Below are positions 17,165 to 25,551 of a stretch of DNA of 64,000 nucleotides, piece after piece. Source of the DNA: Agromyces humatus (GTDB lineage: Bacteria > Actinomycetota > Actinomycetes > Actinomycetales > Microbacteriaceae); NCBI RefSeq assembly GCF_021228295.1, contig NZ_JAJQPD010000008.1:62001-126000 (forward strand). The letters run 5' to 3'. Both the position numbers and the translations under genes were made by a program. Each line of letters begins with the position of its first letter. Within the stretch, counting starts at the first letter, position 1. The notes beneath the pieces are model-generated. The model searched no databases. It was given only the letters and a program-made list of their open reading frames with translations, and had not been told where the DNA came from.

Positions 17165-18208
17165 TCAGCCCTTGCTCGGGCGGATGCGAATGCGGTTCCT
17201 GCCCGACTCGTCGAGCTCGACGACGCCGCCACGCGACTTCACGAACTCCGTGAACGACCCGAACCCGAGCCGGCGCTCCTGGAATGACGGGTCCATGCGC
17301 TGCATCTGGTTCTTCACGGCGCCGCTGGGCTGCCACTCGTCGTCGTTCTTCGCGCGCAGCAGTTCGAGGGCCTTGAGCAGCAGGCGGCTCGGGTTTCGGG
17401 TGCCCCCGGCGGGCGCGACATCCGTTCCGTCGGAGAAGGCCACGACCGGCGACGGGCGACTCGACGACCTGGCGGGCACAGCGTCTGTCTCGGTCGACGC
17501 GGCGGTGTCGTCGGCCGCTGCGTCGACCGCGGCGTCGGTGGCCTTCGCCTTGCCGCCGCCGCGGGTCGCACGACGGCTCTTCGGCGCCTCGGGTGTGGAC
17601 GCCTCGACCGGTTCGCTCGCGGATGCCTCGTCGGCCTCCACCGCGGCGTCGGTCGACAGCAGGGCGTCGTAGTCGGCGTACTCGTCGCAGGCCGCGGTGA
17701 GCGCTCGGCTCGTTCCGCCGGCCACGCCGATGCCGACGACGTAGCGGCCGAGGCGCCGGGCCTTCTGCGCGAGCGCGACGTAGTCGGAGTCGCCGGCCAC
17801 GATCACGATGTGCGAGAGGTCGTCGATGCGGAACATGTCTTCGACCGCGTCGACGGAGAGGCGGATGTCGGCGCCGTTCTTGGTCGCAGAGAGCGGGAAG
17901 AGCTGCACGAGGTCGACGGCGCGGTCGATGAGCTGGCCGCGGTAGCTGGCGTTCACCGGCGTCGACCAGTCGGCGTAGGCACGCGAGATCGCGATGGTGC
18001 CGAACGTCGCGGCGAAGTCGAGCACCGCGTCGATGTCGACCGTTGCCTCCGCGAGCCGCTCGGCGGTCTTCGTGCCGGCGGTGGGCGCCTTGGTGCGCGA
18101 TGTGTCCTTGCGGTACGAGCTGTCGCCGTGCAACTGGTCGTAGCGCGAGATGACGATGTTGTCGAAGTCGAAGTAGAGGGCAACGCGAGGTTCTGCCGAT
18201 GTGGCCAT
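17165..18208 (-). CDS. NYN-domain putative RNase with C-terminal OST-HTH/LOTUS domain
   Basis: The 347-residue protein starts with V-A-L-Y-F-D-F-D-N-I (residues 9-18), the first acidic motif of the NYN/PIN-like nuclease fold. Later come A-D-I-R-L-S-V-D-A-V and I-V-I-V-A-G-D-S-D-Y, further metal-binding acidic motifs. A low-complexity linker (about 200-265, rich in A, D, E, S, T) joins this to a C-terminal winged-helix OST-HTH/LOTUS-like domain (about 280-342, R-L-G-F-G-S-F-T-E-F-V-K-S). LOTUS domains bind RNA, so a structured-RNA nuclease role is expected. ATG 18208 gives the family start. It lies 35 bp downstream of the CHAT protease gene on the same strand and could be in its transcript. 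Confidence 0.85.
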   Translation of the reverse strand: MATSAEPRVALYFDFDNIVISRYDQLHGDSSYRKDTSRTKAPTAGTKTAERLAEATVDIDAVLDFAATFGTIAISRAYADWSTPVNASYRGQLIDRAVDLVQLFPLSATKNGADIRLSVDAVEDMFRIDDLSHIVIVAGDSDYVALAQKARRLGRYVVGIGVAGGTSRALTAACDEYADYDALLSTDAAVEADEASASEPVEASTPEAPKSRRATRGGGKAKATDAAVDAAADDTAASTETDAVPARSSSRPSPVVAFSDGTDVAPAGGTRNPSRLLLKALELLRAKNDDEWQPSGAVKNQMQRMDPSFQERRLGFGSFTEFVKSRGGVVELDESGRNRIRIRPSKG

Positions 18209-18243
18209 GTCGACCTTCCGTCGAGGGTGCGTTCGTCCCGATG

Positions 18244-20205
18244 CTATTGGGTTTCGGCCGGAGCCCAGATCTTCACGGACAACTCGCCGCTGTTGTCGCT
18301 CAGGTTGCTGTCGTTGATGCCGAGCACCAGGGTTCCGGCGTTCAGGCAACGATACGTCGTCGCCTCGCCCGGAGTGACGGCACTGAAGAACTCGGGGTTC
18401 ACGGTCGTCAGCCCGACGATCAACGCTCCGTGCGAGTGTTGCCCGTAGCCGGAACGGGCCTGGCCGTCGGCGACGACTGGCATGTCGCCGGTCGCCAGAA
18501 TCGTGAACGCCTCGTCCTGCTCGCAGCCGAGGCCCGTGGTGAACCAATCGTCGGTCGCGAGCACGACATGTTCGAGATCCGCATCGGTGATCGGCTCGGG
18601 CACGACTTCATTCGCGTCCGTACCTCCGTTCTGGTTGGTCGCGGCGGAATCGACCCAGGGTTGGGTCGCGAGGAGTGTCGCGACGCCACCGCCGATGACC
18701 ACGGCGATGAGCCCTACCACGAGCCAGGGCACCCATCGCGGGGTCGTACCGCGGGATCCGCGGCGACCCGGCGGCGGCGCGCTCGGCGTCGGTCGGGTCG
18801 GCGGGTCCGACCGCGGTGGCGCGGGTGTCTGGGTCGTGGTGGGCCGGGTCGTCCACCATGGCGGATCGGACCCCGAGATGGATGTCGGTCGCCGAGGCGA
18901 TTCGGAGGGCGGGGTCGATCGGGCCGTGGCCGAGGTGACCGCCTTCGGCGGCTCGGCGGCGGGCGGAATGGTCGGTGCCGTCGCCGGTAGGGCGTCGCTC
19001 GGCGGGACGGGGCCGGTCGGGACATCCGCCACTGGTCCCGTGTGGACGATCGGAATCAGGCCCGCCGTCGGCACCGGGCCGTGGTCTGGGCGTGTTCTCA
19101 GCGGGGCCACGTCGAAGAGCTTCGTGTCCTCGCCGCGCAGGTACAGCACCGGCGTCACCCATTCGAGCGTGCCGCGTCCCATGCCGAGGATGCCGATCCG
19201 GCCGCTGCGCACCGCGTCGTCGATGCCGCGCCCATGGGCGAGGGCGGTGTAGAAGCCGCGCGCGAACTCGATGGCGGCGTTGTCGCTGATCGAGAACTGC
19301 ATGGCGGCGACCGCCCGGATGCCGCTGTGGGCGAGCGCTGCGGCGGTGCCCGAGAACAGGTCCGTCGTCCCACCGGCGCCCGACTGGCACGAGTTCAGCA
19401 CGACGAGCCTCGGCGTCGGCTCGGCCTCGTGCAGCAGGTCCGCGAGACTCGATGCGGTGACGTAGTCGGCACGGCCGTCGCGGCCGACGAAGGCGAGCAC
19501 GCCCTCGTCGGTGTCGACGTCGTAGGTGCCGTGTCCGACGAAATGCAGCACGTGCCACTCGCCTTCGAGCAGCCTGCCGTGCACGCCGTTCCAGGTCACC
19601 TCTTCGAGCCACTCCAGCTCGACGCGCCCCGAGTCGAGGTGCGGGCGAAGCGCCTCCTCGAGCCGTTCGCGCTCGCCGACGACGTCGAGCGTCGGGAGGC
19701 CGCGAGGCGACGAGATCATGCCGAGCACGCGCATGGGCGGCTCGATCGCGAGCGCGGCCGGCGAGTGCGGGGCGGGGACGTGACGCACGAGCGGTTCCTT
19801 GCGGCACAGGTACACTCCGGTCTCGGCGTCGAAGAGTGTCTCCCAGGGGAGTGCCGCAAGGCCGGGCGCCGTGAGGCGAAGGGAGATCTGCACGCCACGG
19901 CCGCGCTCCGAGGCGACCGCCGTGCTCGTCCGGTAGGCGGTGCGGATCGCGCCGCTGAACGTGGACTCGAAGAGTCGCCGGCCGACGTCCTGCACCGCGG
20001 CCTCGGTGTCGGACATGACCCGTCGCGCCGAGACCGACGATGAGAGCACGGTCGCCTCGAGCAGGGGACGTCGCCCGATGAGCTCGTCGAGGTCGAGCGT
20101 GATCGTCTGCGTCGGTTCGCCGCCGCCGACCGACCGCAAGACGTGCACCACATAGGAGCCGGATTCGGGGCCGGGCCCGATCTCCAACTCCAGTACCGTG
20201 TTCAT
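18244..20205 (-). CDS. CHAT caspase-like protease, single-pass membrane, with PA-IL-like C-terminal domain
   Basis: The 653-residue protein has an N-terminal region (1-150) and then a CHAT peptidase domain with the catalytic pair H225 (in H-F-V-G-H-G) and C273 (in L-N-S-C-Q-S-G). A proline/threonine-rich linker (about 375-490) leads to one transmembrane helix (491-513). The C-terminal domain (about 540-647) contains W-F-T-T-G, F-T-I-L-A-T-G-D and L-V-L-G-I-N-D-S-N-L-S-D-N-S-G, resembling PA-IL/LecA-like sugar-binding sandwiches. Topology puts the protease inside and the lectin-like domain outside. ATG 20205 has GAGG eight bases upstream; ATG 20235 overlaps the preceding stop (ATGA) and is an alternative. 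It forms an operon with the Trypco1-like gene. A conflict or programmed-death role is inferred from this pairing. Confidence 0.85.
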   Translation of the reverse strand: MNTVLELEIGPGPESGSYVVHVLRSVGGGEPTQTITLDLDELIGRRPLLEATVLSSSVSARRVMSDTEAAVQDVGRRLFESTFSGAIRTAYRTSTAVASERGRGVQISLRLTAPGLAALPWETLFDAETGVYLCRKEPLVRHVPAPHSPAALAIEPPMRVLGMISSPRGLPTLDVVGERERLEEALRPHLDSGRVELEWLEEVTWNGVHGRLLEGEWHVLHFVGHGTYDVDTDEGVLAFVGRDGRADYVTASSLADLLHEAEPTPRLVVLNSCQSGAGGTTDLFSGTAAALAHSGIRAVAAMQFSISDNAAIEFARGFYTALAHGRGIDDAVRSGRIGILGMGRGTLEWVTPVLYLRGEDTKLFDVAPLRTRPDHGPVPTAGLIPIVHTGPVADVPTGPVPPSDALPATAPTIPPAAEPPKAVTSATARSTPPSESPRRPTSISGSDPPWWTTRPTTTQTPAPPRSDPPTRPTPSAPPPGRRGSRGTTPRWVPWLVVGLIAVVIGGGVATLLATQPWVDSAATNQNGGTDANEVVPEPITDADLEHVVLATDDWFTTGLGCEQDEAFTILATGDMPVVADGQARSGYGQHSHGALIVGLTTVNPEFFSAVTPGEATTYRCLNAGTLVLGINDSNLSDNSGELSVKIWAPAETQ

Positions 20206-20231
20206 GCGCGCATCCTCGCCCCGCCCCGTCG

Positions 20232-20657
20232 TCATTGCAACGGTGGTCGCACCGGATTCCGGCTCAGGGAGCGCCACCGCATCACCACTCGAAAGTTCGC
20301 GCCCGAGCTGGCTTTGGCGATATAGGCGCCGACATCGAGGCTGAGCTGCAGACCGAACTCCACCTCGATCTCGTCGGGGGCGTCTTCCTGCGCCTTCACC
20401 TGGCGCAGGAGCGCCGTCACCGCGGGCCGCGCGTGCTCGATCGCGTCGTCGAAGCTCTGTTGCGTGCGTTCGACGACCCGGCCGTTCGGGATTCCCCGGG
20501 TTGTCAGCGCGCTGTCGGGAATGCCCCGCACGGTCAGTCCGGGCGGAGCGCCCGTCGCCTCTGCGGTGACGCCGGAGGCGCCTGATTGGGCGTCGTCGGC
20601 GACCTCGATGGCGACTTCTCCGCCATCCTCCGTCGTGAAGACCGCGATCCGCTGCAT
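20232..20657 (-). CDS. Trypco1-like (trypsin-co-occurring domain 1, CU044_2847 family) protein
   Basis: The 141-residue protein has an opening strand M-Q-R-I-A-V-F-T-T-E-D-G-G-E-V-A-I-E-V, a variable middle, and a C-terminal block I-E-V-E-F-G-L-Q-L-S-L-D-V-G-A-Y-I-A-K-A with A-N-F-R-V-V-M-R-W. That block is the characteristic end of the Trypco1 family. These small proteins are known next to trypsin-like or caspase-like proteases in proposed actinobacterial conflict systems, where they may present targets or trigger the effector. Here it is the first gene before the CHAT protease. The start ATG at 20657 has a G-run four bases upstream. Confidence 0.8.
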   Translation of the reverse strand: MQRIAVFTTEDGGEVAIEVADDAQSGASGVTAEATGAPPGLTVRGIPDSALTTRGIPNGRVVERTQQSFDDAIEHARPAVTALLRQVKAQEDAPDEIEVEFGLQLSLDVGAYIAKASSGANFRVVMRWRSLSRNPVRPPLQ

Positions 20658-20710
20658 GACGCCCCCCGCCGTCGAATCCGCTGTGCGGTGACGTTCGGTC
20701 AGTTCACAGG

Positions 20711-20742
20711 GTACTCCCGAGACGGTTCTCTGGGGTATCCCC
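20711..20742 (-). promoter_or_regulatory. Putative promoter/operator of the Trypco1-CHAT operon
   Basis: On the minus strand a TACCCT -10-like box is preceded by the inverted repeat GAGA-N4-TCTC (20719-20730) and the palindrome GGGGTATCCCC (20732-20742). Repeats at this position could bind a repressor. No regulator gene is adjacent. Confidence 0.35.
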
Positions 20743-20832
20743 TCATCGTCGACCGGCTGGGGGGCGCCGATCAGCGCTCCTGATCGAGACCACCTCCCCG
20801 AAGTCGGGATGGCCGCCCACGACGGTCGCGGC

Positions 20833-20838
20833 TAGGCT
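20833..20838 (+). promoter_or_regulatory. -10-like box of the serine hydrolase gene
   Basis: TAGGCT lies 26 bp before the start codon, and CAGGAGG follows as a strong ribosome-binding site about seven bases before ATG 20865. Confidence 0.4.
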
Positions 20839-20864
20839 CGCGACATCCGCTCAGGAGGATCGGG

Positions 20865-22460
20865 ATGGCGCTCGCACGGCTCGCACCGCTGGTGGTCATC
20901 TCTGCGTTCGCAGCGTTGCTGGTCGGCTGCACCTCGGCGCCACCGTATTCGCCGCGCGTCGAGTCCGCGCCGGCACCGCCGGCCGACGCGGTCGAGTTGC
21001 CCGAGGGCAGCGTCGAGGCCGCCCTCGAGGCACTGCCCGACACGGTGGCGCGCATCCTCGACGAGTCGGGCGTGCCCGGCGCCGCCGTCGCCGTCGTGAG
21101 CGACGAAGAGTTGCTCTTCGCCCAGGGATTCGGGGTGCGCCGCGTCGGTGACGACGCCGCGGTCGACGACGACACGGTGTTCCAGGTCGCCTCGATGTCG
21201 AAGCCCATCGGGGCGACCGTCGTCGCGACCCAGGTCTCCGACGGCGTCGTCGGCTGGGATTCCCCGGTGGCGCCCCTGCTGCCGGGTGTCGTGCTCGCCG
21301 ACGCCTGGGTCACCGAGCGGCTCACCGTCGGCGATCTCTACGCGCATCGGTCGGGGCTGCCGATGGCGGCCGGCGATGACCTCGAAGACATCGGCTACGG
21401 GCGCGACTACATCCTCGAGCACCTGCGGCTCGAGCCGCTGTCGCCGTTCCGCAGCACCTACCACTACGCGAACTTCGGCATGACGATGGGCGCGCAGGCC
21501 GTCGCGAACGCCGCGGGTGCCGAATGGGAAGACCTCTCCGATCAGGCCCTCTACGAGCCGCTGGGCATGGACTCGACGAGCTCTCGGTATGACGACTTCG
21601 TCGCGCATGACAATCGCGCCGCCCTGCACGCGAAGATCGACGGCGCCTTCGAGCCCCGCTACGAGCGCGTGCCCGATGCCCAATCGCCGGCAGGCGGGGT
21701 GAGTTCGAACGTCGTCGACCTCGCGAGGTGGATGTCCCTCGTCATCGGAGAGGGCACCTTCGCGGGCGACGAGCTCATCGCACCCGCCGACCTGTTGGCG
21801 GCGACCTCGCCGCACATCGTGGCGGCCCCGCCGGGCGCGCCGACGATGCGGGCCGGGTCGTACGGATTCGGCTTCAACGTCGGGTCGCAGCCGAGCGGTC
21901 GCACGACCCTCGGGCACTCGGGTGCCTTCACGCTCGGCGCAGGCACGAACTTCACGATCGTTCCCGCACTCGGCCTCGGAGTCGTCGCGCTGACGAACGG
22001 CGGGCCGGTCGGGGCGGCCGAGGCGATCGTCACCGAGTTCCTCGACCGCGTGCAGTTCGGCGAGCCGACCCGCGACTGGCTCGAAGCCTACGGCGGCGCT
22101 CTCGCGCACTACTACGCGCCCGCCGGCGACCTCGCCGATGCCGGCGCCCCCGCCTCGCCGGCGCCGTCGCCGGCGCTCGAGAACCTCGCCGGTACCTGGT
22201 CGAACGACTACTTCGGCCCGGCCGAGGTCGAAGTCGCGGGCGGCGTCGCCACGGTGCGCCTCGGCCCAGATGGCGGCTACTCGTTCGAACTCGAACCGTG
22301 GGACGGCGACGTCTTCGCATTCGTCCCGACGGGTGAGAACGCCCCGGACGGGTCCCTCTCGTCGGCGACCTTCACGTTCGGCGACGGGGCCGCCGGCGGC
22401 GACCGGATGACCCTGCAGTTCTTCGACGCGAACCGCCTCGGCACCTGGACGCGGGGCTGA
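20865..22460 (+). CDS. Lipoprotein serine hydrolase (class C beta-lactamase/PBP-like)
   Basis: The 531-residue protein has a lipoprotein signal peptide with lipobox L-V-G-C (C22). A beta-lactamase-family domain follows with S-M-S-K (nucleophile S110, K113), Y-A-N (Y201-N203) and L-G-H-S-G, which replaces the K-T-G box. It ends with a lipocalin-like domain (about 440-531, G-T-W-S-N-D-Y-F-G), often found in esterases and D-amino-peptidases of this family. It should act outside the membrane on an ester, lactam or peptide bond. True beta-lactamase activity is uncertain. The Shine-Dalgarno site CAGGAGG fixes the start. It is monocistronic and convergent with the DivIVA-like gene. Confidence 0.88.
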   Translation: MALARLAPLVVISAFAALLVGCTSAPPYSPRVESAPAPPADAVELPEGSVEAALEALPDTVARILDESGVPGAAVAVVSDEELLFAQGFGVRRVGDDAAVDDDTVFQVASMSKPIGATVVATQVSDGVVGWDSPVAPLLPGVVLADAWVTERLTVGDLYAHRSGLPMAAGDDLEDIGYGRDYILEHLRLEPLSPFRSTYHYANFGMTMGAQAVANAAGAEWEDLSDQALYEPLGMDSTSSRYDDFVAHDNRAALHAKIDGAFEPRYERVPDAQSPAGGVSSNVVDLARWMSLVIGEGTFAGDELIAPADLLAATSPHIVAAPPGAPTMRAGSYGFGFNVGSQPSGRTTLGHSGAFTLGAGTNFTIVPALGLGVVALTNGGPVGAAEAIVTEFLDRVQFGEPTRDWLEAYGGALAHYYAPAGDLADAGAPASPAPSPALENLAGTWSNDYFGPAEVEVAGGVATVRLGPDGGYSFELEPWDGDVFAFVPTGENAPDGSLSSATFTFGDGAAGGDRMTLQFFDANRLGTWTRG

Positions 22461-22490
22461 GGGCCGAGCGTCCCTGCAGCCGCGCAGGCG

Positions 22491-23171
22491 TCAACTCGGC
22501 TGGGTTGGTGGCGACTCGGGCGTGTGGGGCGACCACTCGGGCTCTTCCACGGGGACGTCCTCGGCGGCGGGCGGTTCAGGTGCGGCCTGGGGGAGTCCGC
22601 CGAGTCGGTCGACCTGTTCGGTGAGCGCTTCGAGAACCGATCGCAGCTGGATCTGTGCCACTTGGGCGTAGGTGCGCACGTACTCGATCTCGGGGACGGG
22701 CGGCCCTTGGCCCGCGGCGACCGTTGCCGACGCCTGATTGGCGCTGGTCTCGGCGCGCTGCAGGATCTCGCGGTACTGGTTGCGGGCGGTCAACACGAGA
22801 TCCCGGGCGTACTGCTCGGCGTCGGCGACCGCCTTGTCGGCGATCAGCTGAGCCTGAGACAGCAGCCCGACGGCCCCGGAGGTGATCTCGTCCTCATCGA
22901 CGGGTGTGCGACCGTTGGCATTCTCGGCGCGCAGAGCAGCGAGCTCCTGTTGCGCGCTGGTCATGGCTTCGCGGGCCTCGGCGAGGGCCTCGGACAGCTG
23001 CCCCATGAAGGTGTCGACTTCGAGTCGGTCGTATGCGCCGCCCCTGATCTTCATCGTGAAGTTCACATCGTCGGTGTTCGGCAGGTGGCTGACAGCCGCA
23101 GCCAGGGCATTCTCTGGCGTTGTGCCTGAGTCGTCGGCGGGACTCTCAGGCTCGGTTCCGTTCTGTGTCAT
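22491..23171 (-). CDS. DivIVA-domain coiled-coil protein
   Basis: The 226-residue protein has an acidic N-terminal tail. A DivIVA-like segment follows at about 38-75 (F-T-M-K-I-R-G-G-A-Y-D-R-L-E-V-D-T-F-M-G), then long coiled coils rich in A, E, Q and R and a proline/glutamate-rich end. DivIVA proteins mark curved membrane and organise polar growth. This is a short paralogue, not the main Wag31. Its ATG overlaps the flavohemoprotein stop by four bases, so the two are made together and may act together, for example placing the flavohemoprotein at the membrane. That link is inference. Confidence 0.8.
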   Translation of the reverse strand: MTQNGTEPESPADDSGTTPENALAAAVSHLPNTDDVNFTMKIRGGAYDRLEVDTFMGQLSEALAEAREAMTSAQQELAALRAENANGRTPVDEDEITSGAVGLLSQAQLIADKAVADAEQYARDLVLTARNQYREILQRAETSANQASATVAAGQGPPVPEIEYVRTYAQVAQIQLRSVLEALTEQVDRLGGLPQAAPEPPAAEDVPVEEPEWSPHTPESPPTQPS

Positions 23172-24376
23172 GCGCGGTCCCCCGATTCGGTGTGCGGCGG
23201 CTGAGTTGACTGCGGGTCCTGGCTGTGGTGATGCAGGGCATGACTGTCTTCGTCGAGCGTAGCGAATTGCTCGAAGCGGATGTCGGCCCAGGCGATCCCG
23301 GCGCTGCGAAGCCGCGCAGCCGTGTGCCGCACCATCTCGGGTGATCCGCATACCAGTGCGAGGCGCCCGGAGTGGCCGCGGTCGTCGGCGGCGGCGTCCC
23401 CGACCCAGCCCTTGCGACCGGGGTAGGTGGCGTCGTCGGAAACCACGGGCGTGTACGTGAACCAGGGACGGCCGTTGAGGTTCTGCAGCAGCCGGTGCTC
23501 GTAGAGGTTCGCCGGCACCCGCACCCCGTGGAACAGATGCACGTGTGGAGCCTGACCGGTCGTTTTCCAGTCGTGGTCGATCTGCTCGAGATGCGCTCGC
23601 AGGGGCGCGAGGCCGGTGCCGCCGGCGACCATGACGAGGTCGCGCCGGCGCTCGTCGGCCGTCAGCGTCAACTCCTGACCGACCGGGGCGCCGAGGCGGA
23701 CGGTCTCGCCGACCCCGAGGGAGCGGACGATGGTGCTGCTCACCTGACCGCCCGGGACCATCTGGACATGGAACTCGATCGTGCCGTCGGAACGGGGCGC
23801 ATTCGCCGGGCTGAGATAGCGCCACAGCCGTGGCCGAGCGGGTACCTCGACGGCCACCGACTGGCCGGGCGCGAAGGGCAGGTCGGGTTCGGGGCGGACC
23901 TGGATGACCGCGATGTCGAGGCCGCGGTGCTCCACCGCGGTCACACGACCCGACCACGAGGCCGGGCTGGTCGCTTCGGACTCATCGGCGGCCGCGATCA
24001 TGACTGACGCGATCAGGCCATAGGCCGCGGCCCAGTCGGCCGCGAGCTCCTCGGTCCACAGGTCGCCCAAGAAATGCTCGAGGGTGGCGAGCAGGGATCC
24101 GCCGACCGCGTCGTAGTTCTCGGCGATGACCTCGAAGCGCCGATGGTCGCGGCCCAGCTGCTGAATGAACCCGGTCACCTCGTCGAGCTCGTCGACACCC
24201 GACACGATCCGACCGAGCGCGCCGACGAGCCGATCACGCTGATTGGCCATCGAGACCGGGAACATGCCCCGCAGCTCGGGGTGGGACAGGAACAGGTGCG
24301 AGTAGAAGTACAGGGGGACCTCGTCGCCAAGGCTCTGGGCGAGTGCCCACGTCTTCTTCAGCGCCGCGGTGTCCAC
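23168..24376 (-). CDS. Flavohemoprotein (globin-FAD-NAD reductase), divergent type
   Basis: The 402-residue protein joins a globin domain (1-135; distal Y25, proximal H78 in G-R-D-H-R-R-F) to a ferredoxin-reductase-like module. The module has an FAD motif R-Y-L-S near 188, an NAD motif G-G-T-G-L-A-P-L and C-G-S-P-E-M near the end. The family converts nitric oxide to nitrate or reduces oxygen. Sequence is well diverged from the classical Hmp 1.2 kb away. The tail is His- and Gln-rich (H-A-L-H-H-H-S-Q). It is transcribed before and coupled to the DivIVA-like gene. The substrate may not be NO. Confidence 0.85.
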   Translation of the reverse strand: MDTAALKKTWALAQSLGDEVPLYFYSHLFLSHPELRGMFPVSMANQRDRLVGALGRIVSGVDELDEVTGFIQQLGRDHRRFEVIAENYDAVGGSLLATLEHFLGDLWTEELAADWAAAYGLIASVMIAAADESEATSPASWSGRVTAVEHRGLDIAVIQVRPEPDLPFAPGQSVAVEVPARPRLWRYLSPANAPRSDGTIEFHVQMVPGGQVSSTIVRSLGVGETVRLGAPVGQELTLTADERRRDLVMVAGGTGLAPLRAHLEQIDHDWKTTGQAPHVHLFHGVRVPANLYEHRLLQNLNGRPWFTYTPVVSDDATYPGRKGWVGDAAADDRGHSGRLALVCGSPEMVRHTAARLRSAGIAWADIRFEQFATLDEDSHALHHHSQDPQSTQPPHTESGDRA

Positions 24377-24429
24377 CTGCCCTTCATAGCAGAGTCGACC
24401 CTGACGTCCAAGGATGAACGGCAGTTGCC

Positions 24430-25371
24430 TCAGGTGCGCAGCACGACGTTGCGGGGTTCGTCGCCACGCGACATCCGCTCGATCTGATCGCGCAGGAGGC
24501 GCGCCATCCGCGGCATCATCGCCGTCGACGCGCCGCCGACGTGCGGTGAGATCAGCACGTTCGGCAGGTCGAAGAGCGGATGCCCCGTGGGCAGCGGTTC
24601 GGGGTCGGTGACGTCGGTCGCGAACCGGAGCCGGCCGCGCGTCGCGTGCTCGAGCACCGCCACCGTGTCGGCCACCCTGCCGCGCGCGATGTTCACGACG
24701 AGCGCGCCGTCGGGCAGGGCGGAGAGGAATCGGTCGTCGACGAGGCCCGTCGTCTCAGGGATGAGCGGCACGGCGACGATGACGATCTCAGCCGTGGGAA
24801 GCAGGTCGTCGAGTTCGTCGATGCCGTGGATGCGCCCGGTGTCGTCGTCGCGGGCACGGGTCGCGACGCGCACGAGCTCGACCTCGAACGGTGCGAGGCG
24901 CGCCTCGATCGCGCGGCCGACGCCGCCGTAGCCGAGCAGCAGCACGCGCCGGTCGGCGAGGCTCGCGTGGCGCGCCGGCGCCCAGCGTCCCTCGCCCGCG
25001 GCACGGACGAAGTCGGGGATGCCGCGCTGCGCCGCGAGCACGAGCGCGAGGGCGAGTTCGGCCGTCGAGGTCTCCTGCACGCTCGCGGCGTTCGCGAACA
25101 CGTGCCCGGCCGGCAGTGTGGCCGCGACGTCGTCGTAGCCGATCGACTGCGACTGCACGAGCCGCACCGGCACGCCGGCGAGCGCGCCGAGACGCTCGGA
25201 CGCGCCCATGTACGGCGGCACGACGATGTCGATGCGCTGACCGGGCGCAGTCGGCGGCGGGCCGTCGAGCTTCCACTCGATGAGGTCGACGTTCTCGGGC
25301 AGCGGCTCGGTCGCGAGCAGCGCATCGCGAAGGGCTGCGCCGGGCAGGGACACGAGGAGCGGGTCGGTCAT
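24430..25371 (-). CDS. D-isomer-specific 2-hydroxyacid dehydrogenase
   Basis: The 313-residue enzyme has the NAD-binding Rossmann motif L-L-L-G-Y-G-G-V-G-R-A-I (about 145-156) and the catalytic-region pattern V-V-N-I-A-R-G-R-V-A-D. The histidine S-P-H-V-G-G follows near 283. It reduces or oxidises 2-keto/2-hydroxyacids with NAD(P); the substrate is unknown. The start ATG at 25371 follows GAGG by about seven bases. The sequence around its start (25340-25399) is repeated at 26761-26820 beyond the hmp gene, where 11 codons of a second, truncated copy remain. Confidence 0.87.
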   Translation of the reverse strand: MTDPLLVSLPGAALRDALLATEPLPENVDLIEWKLDGPPPTAPGQRIDIVVPPYMGASERLGALAGVPVRLVQSQSIGYDDVAATLPAGHVFANAASVQETSTAELALALVLAAQRGIPDFVRAAGEGRWAPARHASLADRRVLLLGYGGVGRAIEARLAPFEVELVRVATRARDDDTGRIHGIDELDDLLPTAEIVIVAVPLIPETTGLVDDRFLSALPDGALVVNIARGRVADTVAVLEHATRGRLRFATDVTDPEPLPTGHPLFDLPNVLISPHVGGASTAMMPRMARLLRDQIERMSRGDEPRNVVLRT

Positions 25372-25399
25372 GCCTCGATCCTCGCAGAGCCGATGCCGA
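25340..25399. repeat. Direct repeat copy A flanking hmp
   Basis: Sixty bases covering the first codons of the 2-hydroxyacid dehydrogenase and its upstream region match 26761-26820 at 52 positions, in the same orientation. Confidence 0.85.
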
Positions 25400-25541
25400 T
25401 GCCGATGACCCGATGACTGCACGGACTGCTCGCCTCTGTGGCTAGGGTTGGCAGAGCAGGCGAGTTGAGAGGACTGCCCTGCTTCGGATGCACGCCACCC
25501 GAAGCACCCCCGTTCAGCGAACACGAAGACAGTGGAGCTTG

Positions 25542-25551
25542 AAGCATGCTT
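25542..25551. promoter_or_regulatory. Palindrome over the hmp start codon
   Basis: AAGCATGCTT is a perfect 10-bp palindrome including the start codon, extendable to a near-symmetric TGAAGC...TTTCA. A nitric-oxide-responsive repressor such as NsrR could bind, but the match to a known site is not established. Confidence 0.3.

Noticed and set aside
16243..17672. Plus-strand frames over the alcohol dehydrogenase and NYN genes
   Set aside because: They are antisense shadows. The minus-strand frames carry zinc-binding and NYN motifs.
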